From contig OZ255630.1 in the NCBI GenBank assembly GCA_965276825.1, forward strand, positions 868,001 through 932,000: a DNA stretch of 64,000 nt, given 5' to 3'. The translations under genes and the position numbers were made by a program. A model generated the notes under the pieces. It did not search any database and was not told where the DNA came from. It saw nothing but the letters and a program-made list of their open reading frames with translations. Below, in pieces: positions 57,846 through 64,000 of this stretch (its first letter is position 1; every line of letters starts with the position of its first letter). The DNA comes from G965276765 sp965276825 (GTDB lineage Bacteria; Actinomycetota; Acidimicrobiia; Acidimicrobiales; Palsa-688).

Positions 57846-58292
57846 CTACGTGCCCTGCGCCCAGAAGCGGTTCAGCCGGTCGATGGCCTCGGTCTTGGTC
57901 ATGGAGGCCACCTCGGCCTCGCTGAGCCCGACCTTGCTGGTCAACAACGCGGCGAGCTCGACAGGAAGACCCGGCCCCGCCGGCACCGTGACACCCCGGC
58001 TCGGTGGCTGCTCGTCTCGGACACAAGCCCAGAAGGTTCCCTCGTCCACGTCGAGCTGGTCACGCACGATGTGCGCCCACACCGAGCGCCCGTGACCGGT
58101 ACGGTCCGGCGGCGTGGACACCCGAGTCCGCAGGATCCGACCGTCAGGCACTCCGAGCTCGTAGGTGATGTGGTGGACGTTCTTCCTGCCCGTCGCGTTG
58201 CGGACCACCTGCCATCTCTCGATCCGGCAGGACCGGTCGTGGTCGGCCCGCGTCGGCGCCGGCCAGGTCAAGAGACGAAGCCGACGAGCCAT
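57846..58292 (-). CDS. Putative toxin (cytotoxic translational repressor type), 148 aa
   Basis: A basic protein with an N-terminal compact region (RIERWQVVRNATGRKNVHHI, RVSTPPDRTGHGRSVWAHIV, then RDQLDVDEGTFWAC) and a C-terminal helix EAEVASMTKTEAIDRLNRFW. I recall similar proteins annotated as cytotoxic translational repressors located after prevent-host-death antitoxins; activity is not shown here. ATG 58292 lies 25 bp inside the end of the upstream antitoxin-like gene, supporting coupled synthesis. Confidence 0.65.
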   Translation of the reverse strand: MARRLRLLTWPAPTRADHDRSCRIERWQVVRNATGRKNVHHITYELGVPDGRILRTRVSTPPDRTGHGRSVWAHIVRDQLDVDEGTFWACVRDEQPPSRGVTVPAGPGLPVELAALLTSKVGLSEAEVASMTKTEAIDRLNRFWAQGT

Positions 58293-58687
58293 TCCCGGAG
58301 CTGCTCATCGCTTGACAGCGACACCAGCTGCACCAACCCCCAGTTGTCGGCATGGTTGGGCGCCGAGCCGAGATGATCGACCCAGTCCTCCGCGTACTCG
58401 CGAAGGACCGCGACGGCGTCATCGACCGCGTCGCTGACCGAGTCGCCCTCGGCCAACAACGGCAGGCCCGGGAAGAACAACGACCAGTGCCCTCCGTCCT
58501 CGTCGGCCACGACTTCGGCCCGAGGACCGACACCAGCCAGGAGATGGCGGAGCCGGTCTGCGTCGACCACCAAGAACCGGCTGTCGTTGCGCGCCACTCC
58601 GACCGGCCGACCGGTCGACGCAGCATCGAGCAACCCCTTGAACCCTGCTCGCGCCTTTGCGACACCCTCGTACTCCACCATCGACAT
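58268..58687 (-). CDS. Putative antitoxin (prevent-host-death/HicB-like), 139 aa
   Basis: The N-terminus resembles Phd/YefM antitoxins (YEGVAKARAGFKGLLDAAST, then GRPVGVARNDSRFLVVDAD). The middle resembles a HicB-like strand-helix unit (HWSLFFPGLPLLAEGDSVSD, then AVDDAVAVLREY), and the end is LVQLVSLSSDEQLREWL. It probably neutralises the overlapping downstream toxin and autoregulates through the palindrome at 58709-58723. A second ATG lies 6 bp into the gene. Confidence 0.72.
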   Translation of the reverse strand: MSMVEYEGVAKARAGFKGLLDAASTGRPVGVARNDSRFLVVDADRLRHLLAGVGPRAEVVADEDGGHWSLFFPGLPLLAEGDSVSDAVDDAVAVLREYAEDWVDHLGSAPNHADNWGLVQLVSLSSDEQLREWLVGFVS

Positions 58688-58708
58688 GCCACCACCCAGC
58701 CCACCCCG

Positions 58709-58723
58709 TGTACATCACGTACA
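58709..58723. promoter_or_regulatory. Palindrome TGTAC-ATCAC-GTACA upstream of the antitoxin
   Basis: A perfect 5-bp inverted repeat with a 5-bp spacer lies 22 bp before ATG 58687. This is the position expected for an autoregulatory toxin-antitoxin operator. Confidence 0.5.
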
Positions 58724-58989
58724 TGACCCCGCCGTACTGCCAGCACCCGCCCCGTTCTGGGGACCCGTCAGTGAGCGTGGTCGCCCTTTGCGCCGGCATC
58801 AACGATCCGCCGGCCCCCGGGGGGCATGGCGCCCCCGGCTGCCATGATGGGGCCGGGCCGGATGGGTACCGGTGCCGGTGAGATCGAGCCGGAGAGCGAC
58901 GTGCACGTCGACAACCAGCGCAGCCGACACGACAGCCCCCAACCCGCTCCGGCGGTAGCGACCGCCCGACCGTCCCCCCCCGACCGGAG

Positions 58990-59693
58990 AGCACTGTGCC
59001 CCCAGGCCGCTCGATCCGCCTGCCGAGGGCGCAGCTCGTGGACCGTCCACAGCTCGGTGCCGAGGAGCTCGAACGGGTCGCCGACGGGCTTGGAGGGGGC
59101 CACGAGGCGATGCTTTGGCTCGGTGCGATGCTGGGCCTGCGGTGGGCGGAGGCGGCCGGGCTCACGGTCGGAGACGTCGACGTTCTCGGCCGGACGGTCA
59201 GCGTGCGCCACCAGCTGAGCCGTGAGGGGCTGCTGGTCCCGCCGAAGTCCCATGCCGGTCGCCGACACCTGGCCGTGCCCGCGTGGCTCGCAGCGATGCT
59301 GGCCCGGACCATGGCCGACCGGGGCGTGACGGCCGCTGAGCCCGAGAAGCTCCCGTTCGTCACCGGCGCCGGGACGCCTCTGTCGCACACCAACTGGCGA
59401 AGCCGGGTGTGGTGCCGCCTGTCGGGCTGCGGGGCTTCCACGAGCTGCGGTCGATGGCCGACACCCCGAATCGCTGGCGGCGTCAACGTCAGGACCACGC
59501 AGGTCCGCCTCGGGCACTCGTGGCCGCACGTGACCCGGGCGCTCTACGCCGGGGCCACGGCCGAAGCCGACCGCCGCAGCGGACGCCGTCGGGAAGCGCT
59601 ACCGCCCGCGCGACGGACGCGCGATGAGGAGCACCGGACGCAAAGAAACCGCCGACCAGAAAGGTGTGAAAAGACCGTCCACCTGCAGGTTCG
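58990..59693 (+). pseudogene. Tyrosine recombinase/integrase, catalytic-domain remnant with frameshifts
   Basis: Catalytic-domain boxes appear in order but across frames: the first Arg in LGLRWAEAAGLTVGD, HELRSMADT in a second frame, TTQVRLGHSW back in the first, and the nucleophile Tyr in RALYAGATAEADRR. The text then shifts to RYRPRDGRAMRSTGRKE in yet another frame that would read into the tRNA complement. The N-terminal core-binding domain is missing. It ends next to tRNA-Val, as integrases of tRNA-targeting islands do. Confidence 0.8.
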
Positions 59694-59720
59694 TGGTGGG
59701 CGGTAAGGGACTCGAACCCC
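59694..59720. other. Putative attachment site (3' end of tRNA-Val)
   Basis: The 3' end of tRNA-Val, from the T-arm to CCA, lies directly against the integrase relic and is the usual crossover site for this integrase class. I found no matching second copy in the window, so the other island end is outside or lost. Confidence 0.4.
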
Positions 59721-59770
59721 CGACCTCAGCCGTGTGAAGGCTGCGCTCTAACCAACTGAGCTAACCGCCC
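59694..59770 (-). tRNA. tRNA-Val (anticodon CAC)
   Basis: A full cloverleaf of 77 nt with encoded CCA. The acceptor stem GGGCGGT pairs with ACCGCCC, the D-arm is GCTCAGTTGGTTAGAGC, the anticodon stem CAGCC/GGCTG holds loop TTCACAC, and the T-arm contains GGTTCGAGTCC. The anticodon CAC reads GUG valine codons. It is flanked by an integrase relic on its 3' side. Confidence 0.95.
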
Positions 59771-59884
59771 GAGACCCGCGCGGAGCGGGAGGGTCCCAGG
59801 AAGCTAGCAGCCGCCTGTCCCGGTCCTCGGCCGGCGGGTAGCATCGCACTCTCCTCACACTTTCGACCACGAAGAGGAGAGGGC

Positions 59885-60376
59885 GTGAAGAAGCAGCACT
59901 ACGGAGCCATCGCAGCGGTGCTGTTCGCGTTCGTGGTCTGCCGTCTGCTGGCCTTCCGCATCACCGACCTGTTCGGGACCATCACCGGGCACGGGCGCTT
60001 CCGCGGGGGCGCCCTCGGCGTGGTGATCGGCGTGGTGCCCTTCGCCGTGCTGCTGGTCTTCGCCTTCCTGCAGTGGCGCCACGTCGACGTCGACCGGCAC
60101 CGGTGGCTCGAGCCCCTCGGCTTCGTCGGGTGGGCGGTGACCGGCGTGGTCATCGGGATCCTGCCGTACTCGCGCTTCGGGACCGACACCAACCTGATGA
60201 CCAAGGAGAAGGCGGTCGTCCCCGGCTTCCTCCACGCCCTCGACGTCACCATCGTCGTCGGCCTGCTCTTCTGCGTCGTCGTCCTGGTCGTCGCCGTCCA
60301 GCAGGGCGCCCTGCGCCGCCCGCACCCCTTCGGCCCCCGCGTCGACGAGGACGACAAGGCCAGCCGGCGGATCTGA
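59885..60376 (+). CDS. Hypothetical four-helix membrane protein, 163 aa
   Basis: Four predicted transmembrane helices: IAAVLFAFVVCRLLAF, GVVIGVVPFAVLLVFAFL, LGFVGWAVTGVVIGIL and VTIVVGLLFCVVVLVVAV, with short loops and a basic/acidic tail. No family recognised. GTG 59885 has a GAGGAGAG ribosome site, and TAGCAT (59839-59844) is a possible -10. It converges with the ABC exporter pair; 52 bp separate the genes. Confidence 0.75.
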   Translation: MKKQHYGAIAAVLFAFVVCRLLAFRITDLFGTITGHGRFRGGALGVVIGVVPFAVLLVFAFLQWRHVDVDRHRWLEPLGFVGWAVTGVVIGILPYSRFGTDTNLMTKEKAVVPGFLHALDVTIVVGLLFCVVVLVVAVQQGALRRPHPFGPRVDEDDKASRRI

Positions 60377-60428
60377 CCCGGGCGGCCCTGCCAGGCGTCG
60401 AAGGCTAGCGTCGGCAGCTTCCCACGAG

Positions 60429-62207
60429 CTACCCAGGCGCGCCGGCCCGCCACGAGGACCAGAGCCCGGCGTACGCGCCCCCGGCGGCCAGGAGCTCGTC
60501 GTGGGTGCCGTGCTCGACGACCCGGCCGGCGTCGACGACGACCACGACGTCGGCGTCCCTGGCCGTCTGCAACCGGTGGGCCACGGCCACGACCGTGCGG
60601 TCGGCGAGCACGGCGCGCAGGCTGCGCTCGGCGTGCCTGGCGCCGGCGGGGTCGAGCAGGGCGGTGGCCTCGTCGAGGACCAGCGTGTGGGGATCGGCGA
60701 GCACCAACCTGGCCAGGGCGAGGCGCTGGGCGTCGGCGGGGGAGAGCGAGGCCGCCCCCGCGCCGAGCTCGGCGTCGAGGCCGCCGTCGAGGCGGTCCAC
60801 CAGGTCCCCGGCGTCGACCGCGTCGAGGGCGGCGACGATGGCCTCGTCGCCCGCACCTGGCGACGCCAGCTCCAGGTTGTCGCGCAGGGTGCCGCGGAAG
60901 ACGTGGTGCTCCTGGGTGACGAGCACCACCTCGCGCCGGAGCCGGACCGAGGGCAGTCGCCAGGTGTCGACGCCGCCGACGGTCACCTCGCCGCCCGTCG
61001 GCGGGTGCACGCCGGCGAGGAGCAGGGCGAGGGTGCTCTTGCCGGCTCCACTCGGCCCGACCAGGGCCATGGTGGTGCCCGGGACCGGGGCCAGCTCGAC
61101 GCCGCGCAGCACCTCGACGTCGGGGCGGTAGGCGAAGCGCACCCGATCGGCCACGACCTCCTCACCGTCGGGCTCGTCGAGGGTGGTCACCACCGGTGGG
61201 ATCTCCGACACGCCGAGGACGCGGGCGAGTGACGCCGATGCCAGCTGGACGGTGTCGAGCTGGGAGACCAGCGTGTCGAGGGGGACGACCAGCTGGGAGG
61301 TGTAGAGGGTGGCGGCGGTGAGCGCGGCGATCGAGAGGTGCCCGTCGATGGTGAGTAGGCCGCCGATGCCGACCGCCAGGACCAGGGGCAGGACGTAGGT
61401 GGCCTCGCAGAGGGGGAAGAACCGCATCCGGAGGCCGAGGGTGTAGCGCTCGGCGCTGATCCACTCCTCGGTGTCGGCGTCGCTCATGGCGACGCGACGC
61501 GGGCCGAGGCGCAGGGCCTCGACCGTGCGCCCGGATGCGACCGTCTCCTGGACCCGGCCGTTCATCCGGTCCCAGGTGCTCTGGGTCCTGCGGTAGCCGT
61601 CGCCGGCGCGCCGCAGGTACCAGCGACCGGCGAGCGGCAGGATGAGCGCCGAGGGGACGAGGACCAGGCCGAGGATCGGCGCGGTCACGACCAGCGCGAC
61701 GATGGTGAGCACGGCCTGCACGCCGGCGATGAGCAGCTGGGAGGTCGAGTAGCGGATCGACCAGCTGACCTGCTCGACGTCGGCGGACGCCCGGTTGAGC
61801 AGCTCCCCGGTGCCGGCCCGCTCGACGAGCCCGACCGGGAGGTCGAGGAGGCGCTCGACGAAGCCCTCCCGCAGCTCGGCGAGGACGGCCTCCCCGAGGA
61901 CGGCGCCCTTCCTGGCCGCCTCGCGCGACAGCACCGCCTGCACCACCAGGGCGACGACGAGGACCAGGGCGGCGGTGGTGACCACCGATCCGCCGTGGCC
62001 GCCGGTGACCGCCGCCACCATGATCCCGAGCTCGTGGGGGAAGACCAGGCCGGCGGCCGTGGCGATGCCCTGCAGGACCAGCGCGGCGGCCACGGTGCGC
62101 CGGTGACGCCGTGCCGTCGCGCCCAGCCACCGCCACACCGTCGACGTGTCGGCGACGGGTAGCACGTCGGCGCCCGGCGCGGGGTCGACGCTCGGGGGCG
62201 CGCTCAT
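60429..62207 (-). CDS. ABC exporter half-transporter with degenerate signature motif
   Basis: A 592-aa protein: six-helix exporter domain (about 30-330) and nucleotide-binding domain. Walker A GPSGAGKST (384-392), Walker B TLVLDEAT (508-515) and the switch His in AVAHRL (544) are intact, but the signature reads LSPADAQR (488-495) instead of LSGGQ. It pairs with the upstream half-transporter, with which it overlaps by 4 bp (ATGA). It probably exports a lipid, peptide or drug; substrate unknown. Confidence 0.92.
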   Translation of the reverse strand: MSAPPSVDPAPGADVLPVADTSTVWRWLGATARRHRRTVAAALVLQGIATAAGLVFPHELGIMVAAVTGGHGGSVVTTAALVLVVALVVQAVLSREAARKGAVLGEAVLAELREGFVERLLDLPVGLVERAGTGELLNRASADVEQVSWSIRYSTSQLLIAGVQAVLTIVALVVTAPILGLVLVPSALILPLAGRWYLRRAGDGYRRTQSTWDRMNGRVQETVASGRTVEALRLGPRRVAMSDADTEEWISAERYTLGLRMRFFPLCEATYVLPLVLAVGIGGLLTIDGHLSIAALTAATLYTSQLVVPLDTLVSQLDTVQLASASLARVLGVSEIPPVVTTLDEPDGEEVVADRVRFAYRPDVEVLRGVELAPVPGTTMALVGPSGAGKSTLALLLAGVHPPTGGEVTVGGVDTWRLPSVRLRREVVLVTQEHHVFRGTLRDNLELASPGAGDEAIVAALDAVDAGDLVDRLDGGLDAELGAGAASLSPADAQRLALARLVLADPHTLVLDEATALLDPAGARHAERSLRAVLADRTVVAVAHRLQTARDADVVVVVDAGRVVEHGTHDELLAAGGAYAGLWSSWRAGAPG

Positions 62208-64000
62208 CGGCCCGCCGGCCTGCGCTCCGGGCCGTCGTGGCCCTCGGCGGCGCCGCGCACGACGATGTCGCGGTACGCCGACGAGGACCCGAGCAGCTGG
62301 GCGTGGGTGCCGACCGCGCTGACCGAGCGGTCGAGGAGCACCACGCGGTCGGCGTGGGCCAGCAGCAGCGGGCTGGTGGTGCACACGAGGGTCGTGCGGC
62401 CTCGGCGGAGGGCGGCCAGGGCGGCGCCGATGGCCGCCTCGGTGTGGGCGTCGACCGCGCTGGTCGGCTCGTCGAGGATCAAGATGCGGGGGTCGGTGAC
62501 GAGGGCCTGGGCGAGGACGACGCGCTGGCGCTGGCCGCCCGAGAGGCTCCTGGCCCGCTCCGGCAGCTCGGTGTCGAGCCCGTCGGGCAGCCCGGTCACG
62601 ATCTCGTCGGCGGCCGCGGCGGCGAGGGCGTCGGTGAGGGCGACCTGGCCGCTGGCGCCGGGCGGGTCGAGGGCGTCGCGCAGCGGTCCGGCCAGCAGCA
62701 CGGGCTCGCGGCCGATGGCGAGGATCGTCGCCCGCACGTCGGCGACGTCGAGGGCGGCGAGCGGGGTGCCGTCGAGGGTGACGCTTCTCGGCCCCGCGGT
62801 CTCGACCCAGCGGCCCAGCCGCGCGACCAGGGCGGCGGACTCCTCGGGGGTGGGCGTCACCACCGCGGTGAAGGCGCCAGGGACCACCTCGAGGCCCGAG
62901 GCCGGGTCGTGGAGCGAGCCCGGCACGAGGGCCGGGGTTGGGGGCAGGGGCCGGTCGGCCGACCCGCCGGCGTCGGGGGCCACGGCGTGGCGGCTGGGGG
63001 AGTGGGGGCTCACCTCGTCGACTACGCCGTCGGGGACGCCGAGCACGGCGATGAGCCGGCCGGCGGCCACTCGGGACGCGGTGGCCCGCGACGACATCTC
63101 GACGACGGTCTGGACGGGCAGGACCAGGAACGCGGCGTAGGCGTAGACCGTCACCAGGTGGCCGGCCGAGAGCTGGTGGTGCACGGCCAGGTGGGCGGCC
63201 AGCCAGGTGGCGGCCACCACCAGGGCCTGGGGGAGCACGACCTGGCCGGCGTCGAGGACCGACTGGAGCTGGGCGGTGCGCACGGCCGCGGTCCTCACCC
63301 CCTGCGACTCCCGCCGGAAGCGCTCGGCGAAGACGGCTTCGCCACCGAGGCCGCGCAGCACCCGCAGCCCGACGACGGTGTCGGCCGCCCGTGACGACGC
63401 CGCCGCCCGCGCGCTGCGCTCGTGGCCCTGGCGGCGCTCGATCGGGCGGAGCAGCGGGCCGACGGCCAGCACCACGACCACCGCGCCGACGGCGACGATG
63501 GCGCCGATGGCCGGGTCGGTGAGCAGGAGCACGACGGTGACGGCGAGGTAGGCGACGACCGCCCCGACGAAGCGGGCGGAGATGTCGAACACGTCGGCCA
63601 GGCGCTCCACGTCGTTGGCGCCGAGGTTGGCGACCTCGCCGGCGGCCACCTCCCTGCTGATCCGGTCGCCGAGTCGCGACGCCGTCCTCGACAGCAGCTG
63701 CGAGACCCGGGTGGCGGCCAGCATGAAGTTGGCCACCGCCCTGCGGTGCCTGGCCACGCCGGCGACCGCCTGGGCCACGCCGAGGACGAGCAGGACGGCG
63801 GTCCACACGGCCAGGGCGCCCCGGTCGCGGTGGAGCACGGCGGCGACGGCCGAGCCGAGGGCGATCGGCACCGACGCCTGCAGGACCATCCACGCCGCCC
63901 CGTAGATCCCGCCGATGACCAGGTTGGACGTCTGTCCCCTCGCCACCCACCACAGAAACCGCCACGGGGACCGGAGATCGGGCCGCCCGGGGTCGGAGTA
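62204..64000 (-). CDS. ABC exporter half-transporter with degenerate Walker A (5' end beyond window)
   Basis: The frame continues off the right edge (RSPWRFLWWVARGQTSNLV upstream of GTG 63946), so the N-terminus is missing. The visible part has six exporter helices, then a nucleotide-binding domain where Walker A is replaced by VTPTPEESAALV (no GKS/T) and the switch His by TTSP. The signature LSGGQRQRV and Walker B ILILDEPT are intact. A Pro/Ser-rich linker precedes it. With the downstream half it would form a heterodimer with one consensus ATP site. Confidence 0.92.
   Translation of the reverse strand, partial: YSDPGRPDLRSPWRFLWWVARGQTSNLVIGGIYGAAWMVLQASVPIALGSAVAAVLHRDRGALAVWTAVLLVLGVAQAVAGVARHRRAVANFMLAATRVSQLLSRTASRLGDRISREVAAGEVANLGANDVERLADVFDISARFVGAVVAYLAVTVVLLLTDPAIGAIVAVGAVVVVLAVGPLLRPIERRQGHERSARAAASSRAADTVVGLRVLRGLGGEAVFAERFRRESQGVRTAAVRTAQLQSVLDAGQVVLPQALVVAATWLAAHLAVHHQLSAGHLVTVYAYAAFLVLPVQTVVEMSSRATASRVAAGRLIAVLGVPDGVVDEVSPHSPSRHAVAPDAGGSADRPLPPTPALVPGSLHDPASGLEVVPGAFTAVVTPTPEESAALVARLGRWVETAGPRSVTLDGTPLAALDVADVRATILAIGREPVLLAGPLRDALDPPGASGQVALTDALAAAAADEIVTGLPDGLDTELPERARSLSGGQRQRVVLAQALVTDPRILILDEPTSAVDAHTEAAIGAALAALRRGRTTLVCTTSPLLLAHADRVVLLDRSVSAVGTHAQLLGSSSAYRDIVVRGAAEGHDGPERRPAGR

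Noticed and set aside
59694..59720. A second attachment site elsewhere in the window
   Set aside because: I looked for another copy of the tRNA-Val 3' sequence and saw none. The similar-looking AGTCGAAC near 39390 is part of the signal-peptidase remnant.

Overview
The window comes from a very GC-rich bacterium, almost certainly an actinomycete-type (Actinomycetota) chromosome. The evidence is strong G/C at third codon positions, many GTG starts, 4-bp ATGA/GTGA overlaps inside operons, and a recurring TANNNT hexamer only 6-10 nt before start codons, which suggests widespread leaderless transcription. The gene complement gives me an impression of the class Acidimicrobiia, but that is not proven from sequence alone.

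Positions 1-39,300 are mostly housekeeping. They hold a DedA-type membrane protein (cut by the left edge), a small Lys-rich protein, a frameshifted hypothetical gene, aspartyl-tRNA synthetase (aspS), a YceH-family protein, aconitase (acnA), a LysR regulator and a complete oligopeptide ABC operon read right to left (binding lipoprotein, permease C, permease B, ATPase D, ATPase F). Next comes a lipid-like operon: a fatty acyl-CoA reductase/HAD fusion, a zinc alcohol dehydrogenase, a LarA-like protein and an acyltransferase joined by 4-11 bp junctions, followed by a HAD-acyltransferase fusion with its own promoter. A TetR gene diverges from it across only 23 bp. Then follow a frameshifted zinc-ribbon/propeller-like membrane protein, a PIN-domain toxin, two hypothetical genes, gltB-gltD, a threonine-dehydratase-like enzyme with a 24-bp tandem repeat, an MFS transporter, an aldo/keto reductase, an FAH-family hydrolase, a metallo-beta-lactamase-fold hydrolase and a beta-carbonic anhydrase.

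Positions 39,300-59,770 look like a decayed, foreign-influenced region that ends at a tRNA-Val gene beside a broken tyrosine integrase. It contains a signal-peptidase tail, a YCII/ECF-sigma pair with internal deletions, a MazEF-type module, a phosphoesterase remnant, a cupin-hemerythrin operon cut by an IS630-family element, a MarR gene missing its DNA-binding helices, a truncated lipoprotein, Sel1-repeat and small acidic proteins, two cyclic-di-GMP proteins, a subtilisin with Trp-rich repeats, a frameshifted membrane protein, a secreted protein pair and a second toxin-antitoxin module. To the right of the tRNA (59,885-64,000) are a small membrane protein and a two-gene ABC exporter whose ATP sites are complementarily degenerate.

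The least conventional signals are (i) a four-copy, roughly 100-bp intergenic element with a conserved long-range stem, compensatory base changes and a T-tract in one copy, and (ii) the reductase/dehydrogenase/LarA/acyltransferase operon with its overlapping leaderless divergent promoters.
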